The position numbers and the translations under genes are program-made. A stretch of 64,000 bases of DNA, taken from NCBI RefSeq assembly GCF_048544455.1, contig NC_133538.1, forward strand, positions 25,977,969-26,041,968, in the 5' to 3' direction. This stretch comes from Silene latifolia (Eukaryota; Streptophyta; Magnoliopsida; Caryophyllales; Caryophyllaceae). Positions 22,616 to 34,537 of the stretch are shown here, one piece after another (position 1 is the first letter of the stretch; each line of letters starts with the position of its first letter). The notes below the pieces were generated by a model. It made no database searches and was not told the DNA's origin. It worked only from the letters and a program-made list of their open reading frames with translations.

Positions 22616-23180
22616 ATCTGACGGAAATTTCGTCATTAATTTAGAAAATCTGACGGAATTTCCGTCACTGTTTTTCCCCATCATTTTCCCATAATTAACA
22701 GAAAAGTGCCACGTGTCTAGCAACTGACGGAATTTCCGTCAGTAAAAAGAAAATACTAACGGAAATTCCGTCACTACCCTCTTTTTAATGTCATTTTATT
22801 AACTAGAATGATCTGCCACGTGTCTAGCACCTGACGGAATGTCCGTCAGTAAAAAAGGAAATCTTGACGGAAATTCCGTCACTACCCTCTTTTAATGTGA
22901 TTTCAGAAAATTACGTGGAATGCCACGTGTCAGATAACACTGACGGAAATACCGTCAGTAATGCAAAAAACTGATGGATTTTCCGTCACTTTTGACCTTG
23001 AAATAAAGACGGATTTTCCGTCAAAGATCCGTCAGTATTTTGGAAGACTGACGGAAATTCCGTCAGTACAGGTATTTTACTGACGAAATAAGCTGACCCT
23101 GATTCCTGACGGATTTTCCGTCAGGAAATTGAAATACCGACGGGAATGCCGTCAGTATGGCCTTAATTTTTTCGTCAGTT
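22616..23180. repeat. CACTA right subterminal repeats
   Basis: The same TGACGGAA(A/T)TTCCGTCA motif recurs more than fifteen times. From about 22707 to 22950 it is organised as a tandem repeat of about 110 bp, each unit starting 'gccacgtgtc' and carrying two motifs and the block 'cactaccctctttt'. The right end is thus tandem, while the left end is an inverted repeat. Confidence 0.9.
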
Positions 23181-23200
23181 TCCCGCATTTCGTTGTAGTG

Positions 23201-24944
23201 CAAGATTCAGAAACCGAGATAGAGACGCAAGAAGAAGTTCCTTCGTCGTCTAACGCGGTTATTCCTCCTCCTCTTAGAAGAACGGGCCGAGTTATTCGCC
23301 ATCCCGATCGATATGTGGGACTTATCGAAGAAGATAGAACACTCGATGTGTTGCTTTTAGAAAGTGACGAACCCGCCACCTACAAGGCCGCAATCTCTAG
23401 TCCAAATTCCTCCTTATGGCTTGAAGCCATGAAGTCCGAAATGGATTCTATGCATGAAAACCAAGTTTGGGAGTTGGTAGATTTGCCTAAAGGGGCAAGA
23501 CCTCTTCAATGCAAATGGATTTTCAAAGTTATGAATGGCATAGAAGGACATGATTATGTCTACAAAGCTAGGCTAGTGGCAAAAGGATTTACCCTAGTCC
23601 AAGGTCTCCATTACGATGAGACCTTCGCCCCCGTAGCCATGCTAAGATCCATACGGATTTTGTTAGTGATTGCCGCATTTCATGATTATGAAATATGGCA
23701 AATGGATGTCAAAACCGCTTTTCTAAATGGGCATTTAGAAGAGGAGGTGTATATGATACAACCCGAAGGTTTTGTTGATTCTAAGAATCCTAACAAAGTG
23801 TGCAAGCTTAAGAGATCCATTTATGGTCTTAAGCAAGCATCTAGAAGTTGGAGTCATCGATTCAATCATGTTATAAGGAGAATGGTTTCACTCGAAGTGT
23901 TGAGGAACCATGTTTATACATGAAATTTAGTGGGAGCAATTATGTGTTCCTAATCTTATATGTCGATGACATACTACTCATTGGAAATGATATTCCAATG
24001 TTGTCTTCTGTTAAGAAGTGGTTAGGTAACCACTTCCAAATGAATGATTTAGGAGAGGCACAACACATATTAGGTATCCGGATCCATAGAGATAGATCCA
24101 AGAGGATATTGGCACTAAGTCAAATCTTATGTTGATAAGATTCTTCGACGGTTCAGCATGGACAAATCAAAAAGGGGTTTGGTACCTATGGTAACTGGAA
24201 CTACATTGAGCAAGACTCAATCTCCCTATGAACCCCATGATGTTGAACGCATGAAGACGATCCCTTATGCTTCCGCTGTTGGATCAATCATGTACGCCAT
24301 GATATGCACACGTCCTGATGTCTCGTATGCCTTGAGTATGACGAGTAGATATCAAGGAAATCCAGGTGAGAGTCACTGGATTGCCGTCAAGAACATCCTT
24401 AAGTACTTGAGAAGAACTAAGGATTCTATCTTAGTGTTTGGAGGAGACACTGAGCTACGTGTTAATGGATACACGGACTCGAGTTTTCAAACGGATAGAG
24501 TTGACATGAAATCACAAGTTGGTTTCATTTTCATGCTCAATGGTGGTGCCGTTAGCTGGAGAAGCTTCAAGGAAGTCAGAATCGCGGATTCAACAACGGA
24601 GGTTGAGTACATTGCAAAGATCGAAGCGCCAAGGAAGTGTGTGGATCGGGCAATTCACGGAAGGTCTAAGAGTAGTACCTACCGCCAATGATCCCATCAC
24701 TCTCTATTGTGATAATAGTGGGACGATCTTCCAAGCTAAGGAGCCAAAGTCTAGTAATAGATCTAGACATGTAATTAGAAAATATCATGTAATAAGAGAT
24801 TTCATTGAAAGAAAGGAAATTGCGATTTGTAAGGTTGGGACGGATGACAACATAGCCGATCTGCTCACCAAGCCTTTATCGCAGGCCAAGCATGATGAAC
24901 ATGCTTCGTCCATGGGACTTAAACGTGTACTAAGTTTATGTTAG
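23201..24944 (+). pseudogene. Copia A reverse transcriptase and RNase H
   Basis: It resumes the copia A polyprotein after the CACTA. RT blocks: 'LQCKWIFKVMNG', 'YKARLVAKGF', 'QMDVKTAFLNGHLEEEVYM', and the catalytic 'LYVDDILLIGND' near 23960. The text runs on through 'LGIRIHRDRSKRI' to RNase H ('GYTDSSFQTD', 'DSTTEVEYIA') and the copia C-terminus 'DDNIADLLTKPL'. RT copies element RNA into cDNA and RNase H removes the RNA. Frameshifts near 23870, 24130 and 24640 break it. The sequence is close to copia C but clearly not identical. Confidence 0.92.
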
Positions 24945-25487
24945 ATTTTGAAATGAATTAAAAGTGTTTTTTTTGTTCATGTTCATAATCGAATTTGTCT
25001 TTTATCTTTTCGTTATACATTGTTATATCCAAACGGGTTGTAGTGACAAGTTGAACCCCGTTAAAGTGAACACGGATTAACATAGTATTCGCCCATAGTC
25101 ACTTGTATGAGGTGACGTCTCGAAGTGACTAGAGTGTGATGCGATTGAAGGAAAGTTCAAGTGCCATTGAGTCATATAAGAATGACTAGCCGATCACATA
25201 GGGAGACTGTTAGGAACACTTTGTCGGGCCTTATGACCGCTTATAGAGTTCTGGCAAATTTCTATAGCCTGGTCGTGGCGAGAGCTGCTATAGTATTCTA
25301 ATGAGTCGATTCTTTTGACTAAAGACTATTCGCCTAAGATGGCACAGTTTCAGATTAACTTTGATTTGTGTTACTACGACCTTCGTAAATGGGGTCATAT
25401 GGGCATATTTTGGGTTATGATGGTTGTGGCTAGTCGAAGGGAATGAGTGCGATAGGAATTGTCCACCCCTAGTCAGGGTTATAACAA

Positions 25488-25541
25488 TATCTCAGGGCCA
25501 CTCGAGGAGTAATGAAATGGAAATGCGTGGCCATGCTCGGA
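25488..25541 (+). promoter_or_regulatory. Conserved stem block shared with copia C
   Basis: 'ctcagggccactcgaggagt', then 'gaaatgc', then 'tggccatgctcg'. GGCCA can pair with TGGCC across about 30 bases, and inside ACTC pairs with GAGT. The same order occurs at 60018-60070 in copia C. Function unknown. Confidence 0.65.
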
Positions 25542-25686
25542 AGATATCTATGGTAGATAAATCCGGTCAATCAGTTATTCTCCAGATCGAGGAAACCACT
25601 CTCGATGTGATCACTTGCAAGTACGACCTGAAAGACACCTTACATTGAGTGGGAGATAGTAATAGGACAACAGAATTGGTGACGCA

Positions 25687-25705
25687 CACTTGTCGAGGAC
25701 AAGTG
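25687..25705 (+). promoter_or_regulatory. Stem-loop next to the copia A polypurine tract
   Basis: CACTTGTC and GACAAGTG form an 8-bp perfect stem around GAG, directly before GGGAGAT and the LTR. Copia C has the equivalent stem with different loop bases. Confidence 0.75.
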
Positions 25706-25711
25706 GGAGAT

Positions 25712-26976
25712 TGTTGGAATATGTGTCCTCCGACAACAATGCGATCACAACTGTTGATCATGATGATCACATGTTTAAGTCTCATTCTAAAGAATACAAT
25801 TGGGACGTAATATTTTATTATCAATTGGTCCACACATATCGGTAATGATTGGATGACTAGAGTTTGACATTACTGTCGTGCGACGGTGGTGATCAGTTGA
25901 TCCCCTTAGGTCATACCTAAAGAGTAACACTCTTAATTGATCATTTAATTGATCGTATGACGATACGGGTTAATTAAATTACTTAAAATTGACGGACGAT
26001 TTTGGAAGTAATATTTACGTGTCTCATAGTAATTTGATTAAATAAGATACGGTCTAAGTAATCGAATTGTTTTATTACTTAGATGAATTTTTTGTTTAAG
26101 GAAACAATTACATTTGAATGAATAAATTATTATAAATACAAGATGTTGTCATTTATAATTGGTAAATTATTTTGGTACAAGTAATTATGAGTTACTAAGT
26201 CGATTTTGTATATGACGTATTTTTATTAATGCGTTGATTTTTAATATGTTAAAAATACATAACAATTTTACATGTGACATGTGATAAATTGACAAATTGA
26301 CGAAGATAAAATGGAGTCCATTTTATCTATTATAACCGAAATAATGGGGAGGATTACGAAAATATTATGTTAATTATGTTAGTGGTAAACATAATCATAT
26401 TTGCCTAAAACTAGCCATGCAAGCCTACTTGTTCTTGTGAAGGCAACCTTGCTCATGCATTGGCCCCTTGACCCCCTCCCTTTACCCAGTTTTGAGAAGG
26501 AGAAAACCATGGGTTTTCTCCTCTATTTTTACCTTATACACTACATGATATGCATGGGCATTCATTCATTTTCAACTATCAAAAATAGAGTTTTTAGAGA
26601 GATAAAAACTTCTTCCTCTTTCCTTCTCTTAGCCGAAATTAAGAGAACCAAAATAAATATTTTGGGTCATTTTTATTTAAATTAATATTGTTCTAGTAAT
26701 AATAATATTAATTTTGTTAAGAGATTACCTTGGGTATAAATCCTTGTTTAGGATTCTACACTTGAATCCTTGTTCTTCCATTTTGGAGTGCTCAAGAACA
26801 AGTAAGAAGGAGATCTTACTTGTGCCCATAAAATCCGAAACATTCAATGTAAGATGATGATTTCTTCTTTAATTTCATTATTGTTTGCATGCATAAGATC
26901 ATCTTTTAATTTTATGACTAAAATTATATCAACACATATATGAATATGTCAAGTAATGAGATATAGATTTCTAACA
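25712..26976 (+). mobile_element. Copia A 3' LTR
   Basis: Starts TGTTGGAATATGTGTCC and ends CTAACA. It is followed by the TSD CATTT (26977-26981), after which minus-strand Tat integrase resumes. Confidence 0.94.
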
Positions 26977-27600
26977 CATTTTTGTTAGCTGCCTCTACTG
27001 CTTATCATTAGTCTGAGGTGGGTAGGGCGACGAATGGTGATGCTTGATTTTGTATTTGGCCAACAATTTTTCGGTTTCGGCCTGAAAATGGGACCTACTT
27101 TCACTAATTATCTCATGTGGACACTCATATCGACAGACGATATTGGTTTGTATGAACTTGGACACATGCATAGAGGTTTGGGCGGTATAGGATAATGCTT
27201 CAACCCATTTTGTGAAGAAGTCGTTGGCTACCAAAATGAAACAATGATCACCCGTCCCGGCTGGAGTGATCTTCCAGATGATGTCAATTCCCCATGTAGA
27301 AAATGTCCAAGGAGATGTCATCGTATACAATAGAGATGGTGGAACATGTTGTACATTTCCGAAGATCTGGCAATTGTGGCAACGCCTTACGTATTTGATA
27401 CAATCTGTCTCCATCGTAGTCCAATAGTATCCTAGACGCATGATTTTCTTTGCCATCATTGGCCCACTCATATGAGGACTGCACTCTCGATTATGGACCT
27501 CTTCCATAACTTTCTTTGCTTTTGAATGATCAAGGTAAAGCAAAATGACTCCTTGTGGCGTTCTCTTGTATATCTCCCCTTGATTAAGGACGTATTGGGA
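26977..27600 (-). pseudogene. Tat integrase, zinc-binding domain and core
   Basis: Minus-strand text starts with 'DHSKAKKVMEEVHN' and has the zinc-finger H and C residues ('CHNCQIFGN'). The core reads 'WGIDIIWKITPAG', 'FILVANDFFTKWVEAL', then 'SESRSHF' where 'SDNGSQF' would be usual, so one catalytic Asp is missing. After 'YPPQTND' a frameshift leads to the copia A insertion; the rest is at 9128-9667. Integrase joins element cDNA to the chromosome. This copy is inactive. Confidence 0.9.
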
Positions 27601-27659
27601 TGCTAATAGACGAATCGCTTGTTATCCCCACTTATCCTTGTTAGGTGGGTATATGTCGT

Positions 27660-28200
27660 TGAGCTTGTATTTTAGAATGGCTTAATACCAAGGCTCCTCT
27701 TGATTTCCGTTCTCATCAGTGAGAAAATGCACATAGGTTGGCTCGGTTCGTCGTTCAATACATAACGGCACCTCTATCATGTTGTCATGCATGTTGATAA
27801 AAGATGCAAGTTTCGCAAGAGCGTCTACAAACTGATTTTCCTCTCGAGGTAGATGTAAGTAAATGGCTTGGTCAAAGAATTGAGCCACTTGATCTATCCT
27901 GGCTTGATATGGCGCAAGGCTTTCACTTCGGATTTTCAAAGACCCAATGATTTGATTGATGATAAAAGATGAGTCTCCGTGGACTCGAAGCCTTTTGATG
28001 CCTAAACCGACTACTGCTTGTAGACCAATGAGGTTGGCCTCAAACTCTTTAGCGTTATTAGTCACCTCGAAGTCGAGTTTGACAGAAATTGGTGTATGCT
28101 CGCCTTCAGGATAAATGAGCAACACTCATATACCATAGACTCTTAGATTGGAAGTCCCATCGAAGTAGAGATCCCATGATTCTGCGTCGGTGTGCAAAAT
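27660..28200 (-). pseudogene. Tat second (archaeal-type) RNase H
   Basis: The text runs 'YFDGTSN', 'LLIYPEGEHTPISVKLDF', 'TNNAKEFEANLIGL', 'VHGDSSFIINQI', then 'NQFVDALAKLA'. The acidic residues expected for RNase H (FDG, FEA, HGDS) are visible. An additional RNase H between RNase H and integrase is diagnostic for Tat/Ogre elements. A stop at about 28126 splits it. Its role in the life cycle is not settled; it may have replaced the function of the degenerate first RNase H. Confidence 0.88.
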
Positions 28201-29734
28201 GTCTTCATCTAGAAATGACCATGTATCTATAACTTGGGTGCCATGAATAGGATTGTCTGCGAAGAACTTGGCTACTGCTTATCCCTTGATGACCTTCAGA
28301 GGTAAGTATTTGACATCGAACTCTGAGAGCAACAAAGTCCACCTTGTCAAGCATCCATTTAAGAGAGGCTTCTCGAAAATATATTTGACAGGATCCATCT
28401 TTGAATATACCTTGACGGAGTAGCTAAGCATATAGTGGTGTAGCTTCTTGGTTGCCCACACAAGAGCGAGGCATGTCTTCTTAAGTGGTGTATCTTTAGT
28501 CTCATACTCCAAGAACTTCTTACTAAGCTAGTAGATAGCTCTTTCTTCCTTTTCGACGACCTGTGCGAGCATAGCCCTCATGGTTGTCTCTGTGACTGTG
28601 AGATACAAAGATAATGGTTGATCTTTTTGTGGTGGCATTAGAACTGGTGGTTTAGCCAATATATCTTTAATTTTGTCGAATGCCTTTTGACAATTGTCAT
28701 CCCACATGGTGTGGTCTGATTTCTTGAGCTTCTTGGATATAGGTTCATAAATCATAGTGAGCTTTGAAGTGAAACGGCTGATGCACTGTACTTTGCCCAG
28801 GAAACCCCGAACACCCTTTTTCTGTCTGTGGTTGTGGCATCTCGATTAGAGCCTTGATCTTGGATGGATCAATCTATATACCTCTTTGACTGACTACATA
28901 TCCCAATAGCTTGCCGGAAGTGACTCCAAATGCGCATTTCTGAGGATTAAGCCGCATGTTGTACTTGCGCAACCTGAGAAAGAACTTGCGAAGGTTGGCG
29001 ATGTGACTTTGCCTATCTTTGGACTTGACAATCATGTCATCGACATATACTTCTACCTCCTTGTGCATCATGTCATGTAACATGGTAGTCACGGTGCGTT
29101 GATACATTTCTCCAACATTGATTAATCCGAACGGCATACCGGTGTAGCAGTAGGTACCCCATTGAGTGACAAACGCTGTTTTGTGCATATCTTCTTCAGC
29201 TATTTTGATTTGATTATACCTTGCATACCCATCCATAAAGGAGAGGAGCACGTGATGAGCTGTATTATCTACCAACATATCGATGCGTGGGAGTGAAAAA
29301 TCGTCTTTCGGACTGGGCTTGTTTAGCTCCCTGAAATCAACACAAGCCCGGATTCGCCCATCCTTTTTGGGTACGGGGACTATGTTTGCCACCCAGTCTG
29401 AGTACTCGGAAACTTTGATGAACCCGACTTTTAGTTGTTTGTCCACTTCTTCTTTGATCTTTAGAGCCCATTCTGTTCTCATTCGACGAAGCTTCTGTTT
29501 TACGGCTTCAAACCTTGTTTGATTGGAATTCGATGTTCTGTAATGTCCCTGTCTATCCCTGGCATATCTTTGTAGGACCAAGCGAAGACGTCTTTGAATT
29601 CGTGGAGAATGTTGATGAAGTGAGCTCTTTCATTTGGGTCCAGGGTTGTCCCTATCTTAAGTTCTTGGGGTTCTAAATCTGTCCTTATGTTGATGGGTTC
29701 AGTGTTCTCTATAACAGTTGCCCCTTTACCCTCC
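28201..29734 (-). pseudogene. Tat reverse transcriptase and RNase H
   Basis: RT blocks on the minus strand: 'VPVPKKDGRIRACVDFRELN', 'FMDGYARYNQIKI', 'YCYTGMPFGL' and the catalytic 'YVDDMIVKSKDR' near 29040. Connection and RNase H follow: 'DHTMWDDNCQKAFDKIKDIL', 'ALVWATKKLHHYML', 'SEFDVKYLPLKVIKG'. Stops lie near 28278, 28520 and 28757, and a frameshift near 29580. Upstream text ('DVFAWSYKDMPGIDR') is in another frame. At 29730-29734 is the left CCTCC of the Athila insertion; the protease part continues at 62637. Confidence 0.92.
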
Positions 29735-31283
29735 TGGTCGGACTCACTTGGAGCTTAATTTTCGGTTACTTGTCGTTAGGAGCACCTCGACCAAAACAAT
29801 ATTTATAACTTCACAAACAACTCTTTCTATTAGTAAAGAGGTAAGTAAAGGTCGGATCCCAAGGGACGGGTATTGATGTAGGATTTTCGATTGCAAGTAG
29901 CGGTGTCTAGGGGTGTCACGATTTGGGTTGAGATAAGAAGATCACTAAACTAAATAGCAATAAAAGTAAACAAGCAAGATGATTAAAATGAGATGTAAAC
30001 AATTGATTAAAAGCATTAGGGTGTCATAAGGTCATAGGGGATTCATGGGAATTGATCATACAAACATATTATCAAATTATAAGCAAGCAATTATTGTTGT
30101 GATGGATCAAGATGGTTTATATCTTACAATCCTAGGAAGGTTTGGGTCCCGGAGCCGAATCGATTAGATTGTACAACACCTACAAGTCGACTTAATCCTC
30201 CCTACTCAACTATATGCATGGTCTAATGAGACTCGAGTTGGTTTATGTCTTACAAGTCTCATTGAAAAGGTAAGTGATGGGTAAAAAATGCAACGATTCA
30301 TAGGCTCGCATTTCATCAAACATAACATGTGCATAAGTTGAGATCACAACAAGCAAGCAAATAAATTATGAAAACATATTAAATTAAGCATGAATCATCC
30401 CCCCATGTTGGTTTCCCCTAATTACCCATTAACCCTAGTTTCGGAAACTACTCACTTATTGTCAAGTTTAGCATGTTAACAAGGTTGTCAATCATATTAA
30501 CAAAGCAAAACATGATCAATAAATGAAGATGATTAACAATAATTAAAAAGGGGTTAAAAGAATTATACCTACTAATGAATCCAAAATAAAGCTAAGAATA
30601 ATATAAGTACTCGATGAATGATTGGAAGGTTGTCAATCTCCCAACAATAACCCAAATAATCTTCAATTACCCAAAATAAACGATGAACAAAAGAGAAATA
30701 AAGGAAATGAGATTTGTATTAATATTTGATTAGAAGTTGATTACAAGATTAAGAAGAGATTAGAATGATATAAACTACACTAAAGATTGATAAGAAGAAC
30801 ATGATTAATCTAATTAGACTAATGGGGTATTTATAGTGGGGATTAGGTACACAAATTAGGGTTTACTAAGGGCTTAAATGACGATTAAGTCCTTGAGGAA
30901 TCGCTCCTCTCAGAAAAAGATGCGGGTCTCCTTTTTGCCGGTCTTTCAAAAATATGCGCATCTTTCATGGAGCAAGAAGAGGACATATGGTCCTGTAAGA
31001 CAATCCAGGCGTCCAAGGGTCGGGACGAGCGGATTCTGGGGTGGCTGGACGGGCAGATTGATGCTTGGACGAGCAGATTGGGGCGTGGTTGGACGGGCGT
31101 CCCTATGGCAAAGACGCTCGGATCTTTGCAGTCTTGGACGGGCGTCTTTATAGTTGGACGAGCGGATTAGGTTCCAGCCTTCCTTTTCTTCTTTTCTTCC
31201 TCTCTTCCAATAATCCTCCGGGATTTAGTCGGGGATGAAAGGATTTCTTCATCATTGCCCATCTAATATAATATGTACAAAGG
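29735..31283 (-). mobile_element. Athila 2 3' LTR, main part
   Basis: Matches 52445-52887 plus 61313-62408 almost base for base. It includes the GACGAGCG-repeat region 30990-31170 and is cut at 31283 by the gag-only Tat element. The last 228 bp are at 43363-43590. Confidence 0.93.
30990..31170. repeat. GACGAGCGGATT / GACGGGCG repeat cluster (left LTR)
   Basis: Short units such as GGACGAGCGGATT, GGACGGGCGTC and GACGCTCGGAT recur about every 20-30 bp. The same cluster is at 62100-62300 in the other LTR, and an expanded relative at 47490-47900. Confidence 0.85.
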
Positions 31284-34200
31284 TGTAGATACCCGTATCC
31301 GTCGATATTGGAATTTATAGAGAACCCGACAAACACCCGATGATGATAGGACACATGTATTCTTTAGTTGTCATTGTCATTATTTGGGTTCGTTTTACGA
31401 TGTAGAATGGGCGTCGTCGATGAAGTATTTTATTAATTTAAATGATATTTAAATTAATGTTTTTTTAGTGAGTTCATTTTGTTATTTTGAATGATATCTA
31501 AATTATGGTTTTTTGAGGTGAATTCAATTTATTTTATTTTATTTTGAATTTATTTTCCCAAGTTTATTTTATTGAAAATAAAATAAATAATTGATTTGAA
31601 AAATCATTTTATGAGTATATTTGATTTGAAAAATCATTTATTAATTGATTTGAAAAATCGATTTTAAAAGCGAAGAAAACTCGTTTTAAAAGCATGTTTT
31701 TGAGCTCGATTTTAGCTCGGTTTTTGGGCCCGTTTTCTTTACGAGTTGGCACGAATATCGAGTACACTAACCAACCTAAGCCTCTACACATCCAACCCAG
31801 TTCGAACCCCCATAACCACGGCCCAAATTCTATCTCAAACACCCCCCCAAACAGCCCGCATATACACAAGCAGCCCCCCCTGTTTTGCAGCTCAATCCCG
31901 AGCCCAAAACCCGCTCCAAATACCACCAAAACCCGTACCCATTAACCCTAAACCATACCCTAGTATCCTACCCATATTACCCAAGCTTAATCACCAAGAA
32001 AACCCCTCTCAAACCCTCACAAAAGCTGCTGGACAGCAGCTATGCGTGAGCAGGCCCGACTGCTTCTCCCTCTCTTTTACCCTACTTTAACTCCTTATAA
32101 ATACCCACCCTTCACCATACATTCATGCCTATAAGTTCTCCCCACTTCCTACCATCACTCACAAGCTTTAAACCTCAGAAACAAACCCTAATTGCCTCTC
32201 AAAAACCCTCCATAAAACCGACATACAAACTGAAACTGTTTGTGTGTCCTCCTCGAAAAACAATTCGTTCCTCCCTCAAACCTCCATCAAAACTCGATTT
32301 TCTTGTTCCTAATTAACCACATAACATCCATCTACACATTAGACAAAGATTTACGAGCCAAATTGCCCTTGAGAGTACACGAAATCCCTCGAAAAACAGT
32401 GTTATACACTCTGTTTTTGCGGTTTGTTCTGTCTGTCAGCTTCTGTTTGTGCTCGTTTTTCGTGCCCAATAACTCAAAACGAGCGGGGGTTGCTTTAAGA
32501 TCTCTGTTTTCCTCTCTTTCTAGTTTTCAAAACATCTTTTCAATCGAATTTTCATAGTGAAACGAGGGAGAAATCATTGTTTGAAAGTTGCTGCCCAGAT
32601 TTGCCAAAAACGCGTGTTTGCTTTGTTTCTTCGTCGACGACGGCCTCTCGAGATAAAATCTACCATCGATTACGACCCAAGACGGTGTCAACGATACATG
32701 TAGGTTGAGAGTACATCAAATTCTCCTCTTTCTCCTTTTTTTTATTTCGTTTTTATGTTTGTTCTTTTATAGTTTGTTTTTGTTTGTTTATCGCTTTTAT
32801 TTATCGTTTAAATTAACTATGAAACTAGTTTAGTCCGAGTATGAGTTAAAGTACCACCATGAACACCCGCGTTGACTTGAGATGGGAAAAGAAACCGCTA
32901 CATCAGTCGGTCGTACACCCCCGTCTCATTTACATATCCTCGTGTTCAAGGTAGGGCATAAATAAAACGAATTTCTAACTTCCGTTCCTCGCTTTTGACC
33001 CTTTGTTGTCTCGGCCAATTCGACCCACCTTAGGACCCGTTGCATGTTAGTATGCCTCTGATTGTTAACATATGACTTATTTAGATGACATTAGATCAAT
33101 TTAATAACCTAATTAGACACTTTAGGGTACATCAACATAGCTTTAAAAATCAACTAACAATTCTGTAACTTAATGAACGCATCTCTCTCTTTCACCTAAT
33201 TTATCGCTAGTATAAGAGTGCGTGATTAGCAACTTCTTATTAACACTCGATGAGTTAAATTAATTAGCGAACTTGACCTAATTTGACCCCTTTTGAGCCG
33301 TGTAGAATACACAATTGCAAGACCTCTTTTCAATCGATCAACGTCGTTTCTAACTTGTTTTCTAATTCGTTCCTAACCCGTTTCGCAATCATCGATCTAA
33401 CCTAATGAATCTAACCTAAGAATTAGGGTATGCTAGATCGTGTGGGCCGTGTTTGGCCGTGTCCTTGTAGTCTCTTTTCTCGTTTTTTTTCATCTTTATC
33501 TTGTTATTTCGTATCTTGTAATTACTTTGTTTATCGAGTCGTGTTTGTTAGTTTGGTTGTAATTTTCAAGTTAGTTTTATTTTATCGAGTCAAAACCTCT
33601 TTCAAAAAACCTTAGTCTTGTTTGGTTAGATGGTTGTGCCCCAATGTTTGTAAGAGCGTAGTAAATCGCATGTTGTTTAAAGCAACATGGCCCGATTTAT
33701 GCTAATGCATGCTTTGGTGCACGGCCCTATGTCTAATTCGATGAGATTGAGCGAAAGCACACATCACGAGGAGTGACCCAAGGCCGTGAGTCATGTAAGC
33801 CGTGGGCCACCCCTCTTGTGCACGCTTTTCTACGCCGATTGGCCGTGTGTGTTGACGTGTATAGTGTTGTATGTAGCAATTGTATTTAGATCGAGTTGTA
33901 TCTTTAATTTATTGTTGTGTCGGCATGAAATGCCTGGTTTGTAATAGGTAGATCCCAACGGCTCCCTCATTCCCCCTTAAGCCTTGTTTGCTTTGTTTTG
34001 TATGTTGTTAGATCAATCAACCCACATGCTAAATTACAACTTTGACAAAGTTAGTTTAGTTGCATCTAAAACGACATAGAAATTGTTGTCACATGTTAGG
34101 GTTTAAAACTATGTTTGCATATCATATATCGTAGTAGCTATGACCTTGTTTGAAATCCATACTTGACTTAGTAGAGGCCGTTATTGACGGGCGGGGTTGG

Positions 34201-34516
34201 GTGTCCTTATGGGCTTCCCAACACGTACCCTCACCCCTTACTCAAGATCTATGGTTTGTGGATCCGTCTAAATACCATTGGATTACGAGAGTCATTCAAA
34301 TCGAGTGATATAGGGTACAAGTCTTTATCTTTAATCACTCGTAGTCGATTGGCTTTATGCTTTTCGATGAAAGGTGTAAAGTTGACTTGAACGGTTCCAA
34401 GTTCCCAAAAAACTTGGTGGCGACTCTAATTTGTCTTAATTCGATTCCAAAGAACCTCGAGTCGATTATGCCTAGTGTGGATCCCGCGGACGCAGTTCCC
34501 GGGGGCCTTGTCCACA
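31284..34516 (+). mobile_element. Gag-only element 5' LTR (3.2 kb)
   Basis: TGTAGATACCC...TTGTCCACA. Differences to the right LTR are few over 3.2 kb, for example at 31412 (G or C) and small homopolymer changes near 31850. It has a candidate TATA box at 32096-32103. The C- and P-rich open frames inside are low complexity. Confidence 0.94.
32096..32103 (+). promoter_or_regulatory. Candidate LTR TATA box
   Basis: TATAAATA in 'ccttataaatacccaccc', about 810 bp into the LTR; also present in the right LTR at about 40933-40940. A transcription start would fall about 30 bp downstream. Inferred. Confidence 0.55.
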
Positions 34517-34519
34517 GTT

Positions 34520-34537
34520 TGGCGACTCCGCTGGGGA
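34520..34537 (+). promoter_or_regulatory. Primer-binding site, tRNA-Arg type
   Basis: TGGCGACTCCGCTGGGGA lies 3 bp after the LTR. This is the class of site I know from Ogre/Tat elements, complementary to a tRNA-Arg 3' end. Confidence 0.8.

Larger units (their letters stand above)
14963..23200 (+). mobile_element. CACTA (En/Spm-like) DNA transposon
   Basis: It begins CACTACAAAGAAAACGCGGG and ends, read inward on the other strand, CACTACAACGAAATGCGGG. It is flanked by the 3-bp duplication CAA (14960-14962 and 23201-23203). Both ends carry many copies of the subterminal motif CTGACGGAAATTCCGTCAG. Inside are a TNP2-type transposase gene and a Transposase_24 gene, both broken. It sits inside copia A between integrase and RT, so it is younger than copia A. 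Confidence 0.97.
24945..25711 (+). promoter_or_regulatory. Copia A 3' untranslated region with PPT
   Basis: Non-coding, with blocks shared with copia C: 'gtcgattcttttgact' (25303-25318 and about 59836), the GGCCA...TGGCC block 25488-25541, 'ttacattgagtgggaga' (near 25641), and a stem-loop next to the polypurine tract (25687-25705). The tract 'gtgggagat' ends at 25711, just before the 3' LTR. Confidence 0.75.
9668..26976 (+). mobile_element. Copia A: Ty1/copia element, interrupted by CACTA
   Basis: Direct LTRs (9668-10939 and 25712-26976), a tRNA-iMet-type PBS after the first and a polypurine tract before the second define it. The TSD is CATTT (9663-9667 and 26977-26981). Its order is gag-protease-integrase-RT-RNase H, the copia order. 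The 5' LTR has lost its first G (TTTTGG instead of TGTTGG). A CACTA transposon at 14963-23200 splits integrase from RT. About 9 kb of the 17.3 kb is copia sequence. Gag lacks its N-terminal part and pol has several lesions. Confidence 0.95.

Noticed and set aside
31694-32557. Several open frames in the gag-only element's LTR (also 40528-41384)
   Set aside because: They are in the LTR, C-rich and of low complexity. They are repeated in both LTRs only because the LTR is, and they change frame between copies.
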